A stretch of 64,000 nucleotides of DNA, taken from assembly GCA_004335835.1 (NCBI GenBank), contig RWJK01001284.1:1-64000 (forward strand), in the 5' to 3' direction. Positions 1 through 11,393 of the stretch are shown here, piece after piece (positions within the stretch are counted from its first letter, which is position 1; each line of letters opens with the position of its first letter). Made by a program: the position numbers and the translations under genes. This DNA is from Scenedesmus sp. ARA3. Lineage: Eukaryota; Chlorophyta; Chlorophyceae; Sphaeropleales; Scenedesmaceae. The notes beneath the pieces are model-generated. The model made no database searches. It worked only from the letters and a program-made list of their open reading frames with translations, and had not been told where the DNA came from.

Positions 1-1162
1 CGCGGCGCTGGCGCTTGCGCCGCCGGTGGCGGCTGCCGCCGCCTGCGGCTGCGTCTGCGTCGTCGCTGCCTTCTTCCTCGTCTTCCTCGTCTTCTGCCTC
101 CTCTCCCTCCTCATCCTCTTGCTCCTCATCCTCCTGGTCCTGCGGCAGCAGCACACGACATATTCAGAAACGAAGACATGCCAGGTTGAGATGATTGGTT
201 GGTGTGTGCTGCCCAGCGCAGCAGCAAGCAGCATGTGCTTGATGGTATATAGCAGGTGCAGTCGTGCATGAAGCAATGGCTTGTCAAGCGGGCGATCAAG
301 GTGATAGGCAAGGCCCATCCAGATCAATGCTGCTGGCAGTAACTAGGCCACACCAGCTTGCTCGCACTGAGCTGTCTGCGGCATGGGGAGACCAGGCAAA
401 GGCAGCTGCCAATGGTGTGGGCTTGCTCTTACATCTGCGTCATCATCGCTGTCATCGTCTGACGAGGTGTCATTGTCCTCTTCGTCCTCCTCTACTTCAT
501 CTGCAGCAGCACGCAAGCAAATGTGTCAGCAGGAAGAGCTGCACACAGTGGACAACCACGTATGTGTGCATGGCACACTGAGCAGGTGACGGTGCAAAAC
601 AAGCAACCTCTGCAGAGTTTGCAAGCGTTGAAATGGAACGGCTGCTGTTGTGTTGCTTATCTTCACGCACGCAGGCCACCTGCTGCTGCTGTTGGCTGCC
701 AACAGGTCTGTGCTGGGTCTGAACTATTGTCAAGCTGCCTGCAGGGCAGCACCTGCATACCCCAGCACCTGCTGTTGTCCAGCAACATGATCTGCAACTG
801 CTACCATCACCCAAAAATGCGGCGCACATTTGCCTGCTGTCAGTGCCGCTGGCAGCTGTAGTGCTGCTGCTGTTGCTGCCGAGGTTTCAAAACTGCTGCT
901 GCGTCAGCGCTGCACACCCGACAGAGCGTCCTCGCCCTCATCTTCAGCCTCCTCAGAGGCACTGCTGGCCTCCGGCTCATCACCATCACCCCTGCGGGTG
1001 CTCCGGTGGTTTTCCTGCAAGCAGCAGCAGCAGCAGCAGCAGCACAACGCAGCAGCCACGTCAAACAGATCAGCGCTGCAGCGAGCAATGCTTGCCACAG
1101 AGCACGCCGCGGTGTTGCCGTGTATAGCTCAGCGATGGATGCTACCTGTGGGTGGGTGTCAC

Positions 1163-1218
<56 letters not shown>

Positions 1219-2087
1219 ATCTGATCTGGCTACTGCTGCTCAACAAATGGCCCTCCTGCAGCCTGCCTGCAGCAGGCCTTGCAAGCGCACCGCTGCACAC
1301 CACTGCAGGTCACACAACACTACTACTCAACTAGACAGTATCCTGCATACTTTTGAATCATCGTTAGCTGCTGTCGGGGGCTGCTGCTGCTGATTGCACT
1401 GATGACGGCAACGCCGCAGGCGGGTCAACAACCACAGATGTACAAGGCGTGCTGCAAGAGATAGAAGGGAGCCACGTGGCTCCCTTCTATCTGCAAGCTG
1501 GTCACAGGCAACACAGCAAGCACATGGAAGCAAAGCTCCAACCACTTGCTCTGACACTTGCTGTTATGATGCCTGCTTGCCCTGCTGCTGCTGCCGACTG
1601 CCTTATTGGTGCTGATATGTGCACGCAGGCGCCTGTGCATGCGGTGGTCCGCGCACCTGCGACAGGGCGCTCCTGCTCATGTCTGAGTCGCCCTCATCCT
1701 GCGAGTCTCCATCTGAGTGGTACTTCTTCCTGCGAGCCAGGGCTGCTCGCAGCTAGCTGCTGCAGCGGCGGCACGAGCCCTTCAGCAACCAGCGCAGCTG
1801 CGCCTAATGCCGCTGCAACTGCGCGTGCACCAGCAGAAAGCACGGTGCAGCGACAGTAGATCCAGTGGCGGTCCCTGATGATGATCCGCCACTGCCTGAG
1901 GCTGCAGCTGCTGAAGGAAGGGCTGTTGCAGGGTGCTGCTGCTGTTGCAGTGCTGTCTCAACAGTAAGCGGATGACTCCCCTCAGCCGGGCTACCGCTGC
2001 ACTAAGAGGCGTGATCGAAGATGTATACGTCAATAGAGACCTTGAGGAGCCGTTGTACGTGCACAGTTGCTGGTATGAAATGGGCAG
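1..2087 (-). CDS. acidic, probably nuclear protein (3' end beyond window)
   Basis: Unrecognised gene. Five minus-strand exons join in consistent phase: 2087-2041, 1729-1657, 1014-918, 500-433 and 139-1, the last running off the window. The product passes from a short segment containing SYQQLCTYNGSSRKKYHSD into a long acidic stretch almost entirely Glu, Asp and Ser, then switches abruptly to a basic Arg/Lys cluster (SRHRRRKRQRR) at the left edge. Acidic-then-basic composition is typical of nuclear, chromatin or nucleolar proteins, but this is inference and no domain is visible. All acceptors end in CAG, and the exon at 1014 follows a sense CTG tract. More 5' exons probably lie between 2,088 and 2,650, which would make the upstream gap a shared promoter with the plus-strand gene at 2,661. 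Exons are fairly certain; function is not. Confidence 0.62.
1164..1218. repeat. (CTG)n microsatellite
   Basis: About 18 uninterrupted CTG units inside an intron of the acidic minus-strand gene, reading CAG in the sense of that gene. It is one of the few intronic tracts in the window with sense CAG orientation. Confidence 0.95.
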
Positions 2088-2660
2088 CTGCAGCAGAGCT
2101 TGGTCAAGACAGCTCTGGCTTTAGGGCCTCAGACTTCAAGCGCTGTGCAAGGTGTTAAAAGCGACTAAAGCTCGTGCTTTAAAGGCCGTCTACAGGGTGG
2201 CTGGGGCTTCGTTTGCGCACATAATGGACACCAAGGACAGTATGATGCAAGCTGATCTATGCTGCACATGTGAAGACAATCTTTGTATGACAAAAAACGT
2301 GATATGCGGGCGATCCGCGCACTTATCGAGCGCACATGGCCAGCAGGAACGAAACCCCTGAGACAAGACCTGCGGGGACTGCAATGGTTGTCCGCTGTAG
2401 TCACATATGCATCGCATCCCTTGTTTGCATGTAGCTAGTCGTTGGGCTCAAGAGGATCGCACGTTGCTACCCCAAGGCAACGCAGCAGGCAAATCTCTCA
2501 ACTGCAACCAACAGCTGTACCAGGTCCTTGTAGGCCAGCTGTGCAAAATTGGGCACAGCCAACATTTTATTGCTAAGCAGCACCACTGAACACTTGGCTG
2601 GCACCTGTCAGCAGGCTAGTGCTGAGGCTAGGCAGGGGGCAGTAGCACAGTGCTTCTCCA
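2088..2660. promoter_or_regulatory. divergent intergenic region, probable shared promoter
   Basis: Lies between the last mapped exon of the minus-strand acidic gene and the ATG of the plus-strand UBX gene. It is less repetitive than its surroundings and has no exon I can support. It should hold the 5' ends of both genes and possibly a missing first exon of the minus gene. No TATA box is convincing. Confidence 0.35.
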
Positions 2661-4418
2661 ATGGCTGGTGTCACAGATGAAGGGGTTGCCCGCTTTGTGG
2701 AAACAACTGGCTGTGACGCAGACCAGGCAACCTTCCTTCTGGAAGCCACACATGGCAACTTTGAGGCGGCTGTACAGATGTACTACGGTACGTGCATGGC
2801 CAACACTGCAGTACACTGCATTGTTTGTGGACACAGTTCCCTGCAAGCAACGCTTTCGCCTCACAAATCCTGCTGCCTGCTGCCTATGCAGAAAGCCACC
2901 CTTCAGAAGCAGCACACGTAGCTGCTGGCACACGTGGCACAGCACGGGCCGCAGCAACGACGCCAGCAGCAGCAGCAGCAGCACCAGCAGGGCGCCCGGC
3001 AGGACAAGCAGCAGCGGCAGCAGCAAGGCAACGCAGAGGGCCTGGGCTGTTGGCTTTGCCCATTAAGATGTTGACAGCAGGCATCAACCTCATGGCCTCT
3101 GTGGTGCACATGACGTTCAGCATAGCAGCACTCGTGGGCGACCGCGTGCTTCCTGCAGCAGTGATGCGCGGCGCACGAGGTAGGGGCAGCTGCTGCTTGA
3201 GCTTGCTAAGCAGGTGCTTGCAGCTGTACATGCACTTCTATGCATCACCAGATGAGGGCTACATTTTGCATGCAAATCAGCCAGCTGCAGCGGCATTGCA
3301 CAGGGTTATAATGTGCCGCATAGCAACTGCATGCGACTGCCGCCGCTGTGCACCTTGCTGCCAGCTTAGAAGCAATGCATCCCAGCGTGCACGTTGATGC
3401 ACGTTGAGATGGTGCCAGCACCCTTTTTAAACCACATTTTGTTATTGAAGCTCATTGAAGCTCCCTCAGCTGCCGGCCCTGCATTGAGACTGGCATGACA
3501 TACGGCCTTGGGGCACAGCAACACCTGGCTGCAACCCGGCATGTCACCACCATTCACACTGCTGCTGCAACCTGCCTGCAGGCATCGTACGCAGCGTGCT
3601 GGCAGCCACAGCAGAGCCGCCCGATGCGCCAGCCCAGGCGCACGAGTTCGTTGCGGACTTCAAAGCACAGTACGGCCACGCGCACCCGGCCTGGCTTGAG
3701 GAAAGCTGGCGGCAGGCTGCATCCCTGGCGCACCAGCAGTTCAAGTTCCTGTTTGCGTTCCTGCACAGCCCGGAGCACGAAGACAGCGAGGGCTTTGTGC
3801 GGGAGGTGCTGTGCGCGCCAAGCATTGTGAGCTACGTGGGAGAGACGTTTGTGGCGTGGGGCGGCGACGTGCGGCGGCCAGACGCGTTCGGGCTGTCGAC
3901 ACGGTGCGTGGGGGTGGTGGATGGCTGTGGGGCGTGCTGATGTGCAGTGGATGGTGACAGTCAGGTTGAGCCTGCCCATGCTGTGCAGTGCGCTCGTGCG
4001 TATGTGCACTTATTGTGGTGGTTGGCGCTGTTCAACAGGGACCACCAGCTGCACCCGCAATGCACATGAACAACAATCCACGGCATCTTCATGTACCAAG
4101 CGCGGCTGCGCCTGCGATGCACATTCACAACAGTCCACACCCCTTGCATGTGCAACGCCCTGCTTCCTGCAGGCATGCAGTTCAGCTAAGTATTTGCTCT
4201 TCCTACTGTTCTTCTTCTCGTACCCTGCCACCCGCAGGCTCAACGTGTCCACCTACCCCTGCATTGTGCTGCTGGCGTTCTCTGGGCAGCGCACCAAGCT
4301 GGTGGCGCTGGTGCAGGGCCGCGTGCGCGCCCCCGAGCTGCTGGCAGCGCTGCGGCGGGCCGTGGATGAGCAGGGCATGCTGCTGATGGCTGAGCAGCTG
4401 GAGCAGGAGGAGCGGGTG

Positions 4419-4452
<34 letters not shown>

Positions 4453-5814
4453 GGGCATATCGTCTGCAGCGCATGCTTGGGCGATGTGTGCTGGCCTGCG
4501 CGCAATCGTCCTGGTTGTGTGTATGTTTGGTTGCAACGCACAGACGATAATGCACTCGGGAGCTGGACGTAGCAGCAGCCGGAGCCCCAGCTGTCAGCAG
4601 CTTCTCAGGTGCTACCAGCTGTTCTTGTTTGCGCATGCCAGCGCCTGCTGAGCCTGTATCGCCCTCACTCACTGTGCACCTCGGCGCCTCACACTGTGTC
4701 ATTATAACGTGTCACTGACTGTGTCATTTGCATGGTCTGCTTTGCAGGAGATGTCCCGCCGGCTGCTGGCGGAGCAGAATGCGGAGTATGAGGCCTCGCT
4801 GGCAGCAGACCAGGAGCGCGAGGCGCGGCGGCAGGAGGAGGCGCGCAAGGCGCAGGAGGCTGCCCAGCAGCAGGCAGCAGAGGAGGCGCGGCAGAGGTGT
4901 GCGGCTACAGCGGCAGGGCTGTTGGGATCAGCAGCAGCTCATGCATGGGTGCAGTTCGCAACGTGGTTGCTTGGGCGCTTATCAGATGTTGCAGGCTGCT
5001 GCTGCGCCTGCTGGTGTAGGTCAGCAGCAGCCAAGAGCATGGGGTGCGTGCGCAACAAAACACATTGGCTGCAAGCAAGCAAGGAAATCTGGACACAGCA
5101 GCCGGCCGTGGTTTTCTGCCGTGATGGTATATGTTTGTGCTGGTACATGATGAGGTCTTGCTTGTCCAACGTCAATGCACCGCTCTGCATGAAGTTCACT
5201 TAGCAAGCCATCAGGTTCATTGACGTTTGATGCTGCCACTCGCAGGGCTGAAGAAGAGGCAGCGGAGCAGCGGCGGCTGCAGGCAGCAGCCAACATTGCA
5301 GCACGGCGGCAGCAGAAGGCAGCGCTGCTGCCTGAGGAGCCGGCGGCCGGCACTGCAGGCATTGCCACCATCCGCGTGCGGCTGCCGGACGGCAAGAACT
5401 GCCAGCGGCGCTTCGGGCCGGACACGACAGTGCAGGTGCATTGGCTTGGCGTAGCCGGCACCGTCATAATTTGCGTGTGATGTTGGAATTGCATCTGTGC
5501 ACGGTGCCTGCGCGTCATCCCCTCATGCCAGCAACTTGCCATCATGCATGTCTGCTGTGTACACGCATGTCTGCTGTGTGCATTTCCTGCAGCAATGCGT
5601 CCTTTTACATGCTGTGCAGGTGCTGTATGACTGGGTGGACAGCTTGGAGGGCTTTGACAGCCTCAGCTACAGCCTGGTCAGCGCCTTCCCCAAGCGCGTG
5701 TTTGGCGGCGACAGCAGGGGCCAGAGCCTTGAGGCAGCAGGCCTGGTGCCGCAGGGGGCGCTGTTTGTGCTGGTGCATGACGATGATGATGGGGCTGCGG
5801 CTGGCAAGGCCTGA
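2661..5814 (+). CDS. FAF2/UBXD8/PUX10-like UBA-UAS-UBX protein
   Basis: Seven exons (2661-2787, 2892-3179, 3582-3903, 4238-4415, 4748-4896, 5246-5435, 5620-5814) join in phase to 482 residues. Order: N-terminal UBA-like fold (1-42, VARFVETTGCDADQATFLLE); Ala-rich linker; hydrophobic hairpin (about 93-130, LLALPIKMLTAGINLM) like the membrane/lipid-droplet anchor of UBXD8; thioredoxin-like UAS domain (about 140-300, QFKFLFAFLHSPEHEDSEGF); Glu/Arg/Gln coiled coil (about 305-385); C-terminal UBX domain with an FPK turn (441-443) in place of the usual FPR loop that docks on CDC48/p97. Family knowledge: such proteins recruit CDC48 to the ER or lipid droplets for extraction and degradation of ubiquitinated proteins; plant PUX10 and animal UBXD8 both act on lipid droplets. 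The start is the first ATG before the UBA fold. Exact orthology (FAF2 versus other PUX) is inferred from domain order. Confidence 0.92.
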
Positions 5815-7236
5815 TGCTGCAGCTGCGGCTCCCAGAGCTATGCAGCTGTCAGGACGACTATTTGTAGGGCAGCAGCGACGCGCGGGGCGCAGGGATGATG
5901 ACAGATGATGGCGTCAGGTCGCCTTGCAGTGTGCAGCACGAAGGCCGCACGCCTGTGCATTCAAGCTGAAGGCGGGCAGGGGGCGGGGATAGGCGAAGTC
6001 GAGCAGCGGCAGCGGAGTTGGGAGAGCGAGGCTGGTGGGAGACAGGCACACTGCGGGCAGGGCTGGAAGCAGGCGCGCTGTGCCCTGTTGCGCGTGCCCT
6101 TCAAGTTGGTCACTGGGCCACAGTGGGAGAGGTGAACTTCTGGACTGCAGCGTTTATTTGTTTGTGCAGGTGCTGCACCAGTACCAACGCTTCTCATGTC
6201 AGGCTTAGTGTCATGCCTGCCGCTGTGTCATGGCCGGTCGTGCACGGCGTTGGCAATGGCATTGCGTTCATGTTTGATCCATGGCCCACAGACCCTGTTG
6301 GGCTGGTGTCGCTTCCTGCCTTGCTGCACAGTGCTGTGCATGTGTAACAGTGGACATATGCATACGACAGCTTGCATAAAATCGGCGATACTGGTTGAAG
6401 AATGGGGTTTCAACGTGCAGGCTCAGGCTGGACAGTGCACAGTGACTACAGCTGTACTGCTCCAGAAGCCAATGCTGGCAGGCACATTGGCAACGCTGCA
6501 ATACTGGGTTTAATGTTACTCATGCGTGATGTAAACCACACTGCACGGTTCCCTGTGGCCGCTGAGGAACCACGCTCAACTGTTGTTGCGCGTATGTGTG
6601 TCCAACACCATCTCAAAACTGAAATAAATTTCATTGTGCTACTTGTTCCTTTTTCCGACGCTGAACAAAAAGCCTGCATACTCAGGATGGTAGCGGATTA
6701 TGACAAGTTATACTCTTGTTGGAGCTTTCACATCCCCCGTCCCGCAGCAGCGCTGTAGTTTGGGAGCCAGTGACATGCGCTAAGCGCTAAACGGATTGCA
6801 CGGCATCTTCGTGAAGGACAGCAGCACAGTTGAAGGCAGCTCGGGAGTGAACTCTCCGAGAGCACAGCGGCACGCCAAGCGAGGTGGGTGATCACCTGCG
6901 TCTGAGGATAAGGAATCGTTTCATGCTTCGTCGATGCGCTCGGATAGGCGCTCGGCTAGCTGGCATATCAGGTGTCGGGGCCTTGCTTCGCCGCTGCTTC
7001 TCATGCTATCGGCGAGCGGACGCTGCATTTTGCGTGCATGGATGTGCTGTCAGCGCATCGGTATCATGTGAGTGCAACACGGCAAGCTGCAGCAGCGATA
7101 ACGCTCACCTCATGAGGACGCTTTGTGCTTCGCCGTGGCTTGTTGATGCTATTCAGGACTCACTATCTACAATTTGGGCTGAAAGGCATTGACTTCGCCG
7201 GCAGATCTGCGTGTTGCGCAGCGACAGCACAGCAGC
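5815..7236 (+). other. 3' flank of the UBX gene and spacer
   Basis: No coding exon supported. The plus strand is TG-rich just after the stop. TGTAA motifs at about 6,343 and 6,529 are plausible green-algal poly(A) signals. The stretch before 7,237 is the presumed promoter and 5' UTR of the next gene. Confidence 0.4.
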
Positions 7237-8505
7237 ATGGATTTTTACCCAGATGTCGGGCCCGCCGTGTCAGCAGCGCAGCTGCAGCTTCAGGCATGGC
7301 ATTTATCCTCCAGCCCTTCAGCACACCTTCGCAGCGAGTACCTTCCTCGCTTGAGCTGCATACCTGAAGGGCCAGCAGAGGAGCGGCAAGCAGCAGCACA
7401 GTCAGTGCAGCAGGATCATCAGAACCCGCCATGCGCTGCGGTTGACAGCAGCACTGGCATACTTGCTGGGTTATCTTCTGTTTGCGATAATGTGCTGCAG
7501 CTTTTGGAGCACCCCTGCACATTGCAGAAACAGCAAGGGCAGCAGCAGCTGGTGGGCGGTACCTTCAAGGAACGTGTCGCTCGGGAGGATGCTGCAGCGG
7601 CTGCGGCGGTCAGGCAAATGCACGCAGCAAGCAGCCCCTTTGAGAAAGGCAGCAACGCCTGCAGCATGCGCAGCAGCAGTTGCAGCAGCAGCAGCAGCAG
7701 CAGTGACAACAGCAGCGAGGCGCTAGATCTGGATGGCGATGGAGAACCAGAGCCTGCTGCTGCTGATGACGCAGCAGCTGCCGGCGACCTCACAGCAGCT
7801 GCCAGCACCTGGGCCATGGAGATTCGGCACTTCACTGACTGCTTGCCAATCACGCCCGACAGCGTATGCAGCAGCAGCACATATCTCACCCTCACGGGGG
7901 CGCAGCAGCCCGCGCAGAAGCAGCAGCAGCAGGCACAGCCGCAGCTGCGGCACAGCAGCCAGGAAGCAGCTGCAGCGCGGTCCTGTTCCCTGCCCCGCAG
8001 CAGCAGCAGCACCTCGCTGCCAAAGCGCTGCTCCAGCGATGGTGATGCAGTGGCAGTGGCAACAGAAGCAGCGCTGCAAGCCTCTCTTGCAGCTTTGCAG
8101 GAGCTGGATGATCTGGAGTGGTGCCCGTGGGACAGAGTAGCAGTGTGGCTAGAAAGTCATGCAGCAGCAGCAGCTGCTGCTGGCGCTGCTGGCAGCGAGC
8201 AGCAGACTTCGCAGCCTGGCTCAGGCAGTGAGCGCGCTCTCAGCGGCAGCGGCGGCAGCAGCCGTCTGCAGCTTGCCAGCAGCAGCAGCCTTCCAGCAGC
8301 AGCTGCTGCTGATGCGTCTGCTGGCGAGCAGCAGCAGCAGGGTGCTGCTGTCGAGCCTGTGTTTGATGCGCCTGCGTGGTGGCAGGAGGCCGTGCTGCAG
8401 CGGCTGGAGCAGCAGCGGCAGGCCTTCCAGGGCTCATGGTGGTCACGGGCCAGGGTGCTGGCCTCGCTGGCAGCCACCCGGGCAGCATGCGCGCTGCAGA
8501 TATGA
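7237..8505 (+). CDS. hypothetical low-complexity Ser/Ala/Gln-rich protein
   Basis: Unrecognised single-exon reading frame of 422 residues beginning MDFYPDVGPA. It keeps an open frame with Ser, Ala and Gln runs interrupted by ordinary sequence, such as STWAMEIRHFTDCLPITPDS near the middle. Two Trp-bearing patches look more structured: LDDLEWCPWDRVAVWLES, and a C-terminal helix-like segment with PAWWQEAVLQRLEQQRQAF, SWWSRARVLASLAATRA and a final CALQI. No known domain, signal peptide or membrane segment is evident. It lies between the UBX gene and the SDP1 lipase gene on the same strand, but nothing in its sequence ties it to lipid metabolism. Its length without introns, clean ATG and natural amino-acid segments support a real gene. 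Regulatory or scaffold roles are possible but unsupported. Confidence 0.55.
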   Translation: MDFYPDVGPAVSAAQLQLQAWHLSSSPSAHLRSEYLPRLSCIPEGPAEERQAAAQSVQQDHQNPPCAAVDSSTGILAGLSSVCDNVLQLLEHPCTLQKQQGQQQLVGGTFKERVAREDAAAAAAVRQMHAASSPFEKGSNACSMRSSSCSSSSSSSDNSSEALDLDGDGEPEPAAADDAAAAGDLTAAASTWAMEIRHFTDCLPITPDSVCSSSTYLTLTGAQQPAQKQQQQAQPQLRHSSQEAAAARSCSLPRSSSSTSLPKRCSSDGDAVAVATEAALQASLAALQELDDLEWCPWDRVAVWLESHAAAAAAAGAAGSEQQTSQPGSGSERALSGSGGSSRLQLASSSSLPAAAAADASAGEQQQQGAAVEPVFDAPAWWQEAVLQRLEQQRQAFQGSWWSRARVLASLAATRAACALQI

Positions 8506-11393
8506 ACCGGCGGCTGGCAGCAGGCATTGTAGTAAGGTGGTTGTTTGACGTGGTTTGGGCATGAGTCTCTCAGGGGCACAGATATCATGCAGGCTGTGCC
8601 GCATGTGTGTAGCAAGCAGTGGTTTGGGTGCTGCTGTTTTGCGGCTGCTGCCGTGGTTGTTGCATGGGTGCATTGTGTCGTGCTTTTTACTGCTTGAGAC
8701 TTGCTGAGAGGGGTTGCCTGCTACCTGCAGGAGGTGCCTGTTATCTTTTTTAAGGGGATGGCAGGAAGGTGTTTTTGCAAGAGGAAGAAAGCACAGAGCG
8801 TGGGGGGATGTGGGGTGTTTGGGCATAAAGGTGGCTTTGTGTTTGCGCGTGTGATGTTTGATGTGGGTTTGGTGGTGTCATGCCAGCTGTTACGCGTCCA
8901 GTGGACACTTTGATGGTGTTCCCAGCTCGGTGGCATGTGCTGTGGCTGCAGCACGGCAGCACGGTGCATGTGCTGCTGTGTTGCTACCAGCTAGCCGTCT
9001 GTTTCAATCTTGTGGCCTTTATGTTCGTTGTTGGGGCCCAGCATAGCTTTGCCAAAAGCAGCGCCGGTGTGCCTACACTGCGCCTGGCGTTTGCGGCCGC
9101 TGTGCATTGTGCCGATTCAAGGGAGAGACTGTGCGTGCAGAATGAAGCACACGCGGGGCAAATACGCCAGGAAGAAGCTGTTTTTGTGGGTGGATGTGTC
9201 GTGCATTCCATTTGTTGGGGCCGTGCATGCTTTTGCTGCCCCATGTTTGTGGTGCGCATGCGCTTTTTGTCATTTCATTTTGTTGGTTTTGGCTTTCGTA
9301 GCCAGTCGCCATCACATAGGTAGCTCCCTACGAGCGCTCTTTGCATGTGTCAGTAGCTACTTTGCTGCATGTGCTGGTGGTTTGTTAGCCCAGCTGCTGC
9401 ACCCGCAGGGTGTGACAGGTCCGTGCGTGGCAGCGCACCAAACAGCTGCTCCTGCTGCAGGGTGCAAAAGCAACTGTATGACAGGCAGGCTTGTTGTTGT
9501 GTCTTGCCTATGCCAGGGCACACAGTACACATCCTGTGTGCAGTACGTGATGCACACGAAGCGGCTCGATGGGGCAAACAGTGCGTACCCTGTGCGGAGG
9601 ACTTTGAACAGTACGTTGGTTTGGGTGCTACCTATGACAGGCATGCTTGCTGCTGTATGCAGTGCTAGCCTTGATTGTGATTTTGGAGCTGCTCGCTGCT
9701 CAGTTTGGTCTGCTTGCTTGGGGCTGCAACCGAAAAGTTGCACCATGCATGCAGGGCTGCTGCTGCGAGTATGCTGGTGTGATGCAGGACGTTCACAAGC
9801 AGCAATATGGTGGCTGCTAGTCATGTTGGGTGGCCAGCTTGGCATGCCTGTGTGTGTTTTGTGGTGCGGTTACCACACTGCTGCTGCACCGGCTGCGGCA
9901 TGGGATGTCACTGTTACAATTTTGTTCGTGTACAGGCCTGCTGGATGGGCAGTGAAGGTTTTGAGGGCGGGGTGCGTTTACTGTACTGGGCAGGGCAGGG
10001 CAGGGCAGGGGTGTTTGTTAGTTGGCTTGGTGCTGTTGCTGTGAGTTGCAACATGCTGGCACTGCCTAGCAACATGCTGATACATCTCGTGTCGTCTGCA
10101 AGCCTCTAAAACGGTGCGCAGCATACTGCTGGGGCATTGCGCTTGCCAGCTGCGACACTGTCTTGTATCATACCATGTTCCGCGGCACTCAGTGGTGCTT
10201 CATGTTGCGTCAGCACTCGTATGTACAACACGAAAAAGGATTGAGCATGGACGTGCAGTTGAGCACAGTTGTTTGGCGGGCATGTGGCTCAAGTGCATGT
10301 ATGTTGTCTTGGCTCCTTACATTCTCCACACCTTTCAGCTTGCTTGTGTGCAGGGTTTGGTGGTGCAGGGTCCTGCTAAACCCAGCTCTAGCTTGCCAGC
10401 ATGTGGTTGGAGGTCTGAGGGGATTGGCACAGCCTGGATGGAGCTTGTGCATGTTGACATGTTCTGGCTGTTAGCTTGTTTGCCTGCTGGCATTGCTTCA
10501 CCGCACTGCCGTCCTCCCCTTGCGTCAGCAGGGGTGCACGTTTACGTGTCACATGTCACTGTGTACAGCACTGCAGCAGCCTGCTGGGCTGCAGGGTCTC
10601 CGTGTGCACTGCTTCACTGCTATACAAGGCTTGCTATACTAGGCTGAAGAAAGGCCGCCATGATGAGCTACGAACATGTTGCTGATTAGTTACGCGACAT
10701 GTAGCTGTTTGGAACAAACAGCTTGTGGCTGGGGAGTGGGTGCGGTGGTGCTATTGAGCAGCAACAGGTCTGTGCCCTGTGCGCAGCAGCCTGCCCACGT
10801 GGGCAGTGCACCTGAGGTGCTTGTGTGCAAGGAAATGGCGCAGGCCTTGTCGTGCCATGCTGTGCATACACTATTGGTTGGTGTGCGGATGCAGTGGTGC
10901 CTTTCGATCCCTGCATCAAGGCAGAGCATGCAAGGGCAGCAGGGCACCCGCCCTGGTGTACCTTTGGCTGTGGTTTCTTTGGGCTGGCCGCGTACAACGG
11001 CTGCTGTGCAGCATGCTGTTGATGTTGAGTCGCTGTAACCTTTTATGAAGTCTGGTCGCTGCTATCGACTACACTGCGGCAGCTATTTTCCACCCTCTGG
11101 TCTGAGAAGCCCTGCAGCCTAGGTGTGTGAATGTTCTGAGTGACGCAGTCTGCAGGCTGCTGACGCGCTTTAAGCTGGCAGCCTCGCCCGCAGGCATGTA
11201 TCGTGTGCTGTGAGTTGTTGTGCCATATCCGTTATCCCAGTTGAAGCGTCGGTTGGTCTTTTCACACCCTTCGTTGAGCTGCAGTTGCCACGTCGGACCC
11301 AGTGTCATGACATGTGTTTCCCACGCCAGCTTAATTGGTGCCGTCCTGGCGCAACCCTCAGTTTGGAAAGTCAATTGAACATGATTTGATGTC
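8506..11393 (+). other. long TG-rich 3' flank / intergenic
   Basis: About 2.9 kb with no convincing exon. From 8,506 to about 11,040 the plus strand is strongly T- and G-rich. This composition sharply drops after a TGTAA at 11,034-11,038, suggesting a very long 3' UTR of the 7,237 gene or a compositionally biased downstream region. About 11,040-11,393 is presumably the promoter of the lipase gene. A long frame at 9,010-10,044 is rejected as non-coding. Confidence 0.4.
11034..11038 (+). terminator. possible TGTAA poly(A) signal
   Basis: TGTAA at the point where the TG-rich strand bias ends, 356 bases before the next gene's ATG. TGTAA is the usual poly(A) signal in chlorophycean algae. Use here is inferred. 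Confidence 0.35.

Noticed and set aside
9010..10044. 344-codon plus-strand open frame
   Set aside because: Cys/Trp/Leu/Val-rich product expected from TG-rich DNA; no domain, no splice support, and the region behaves as a 3' flank.
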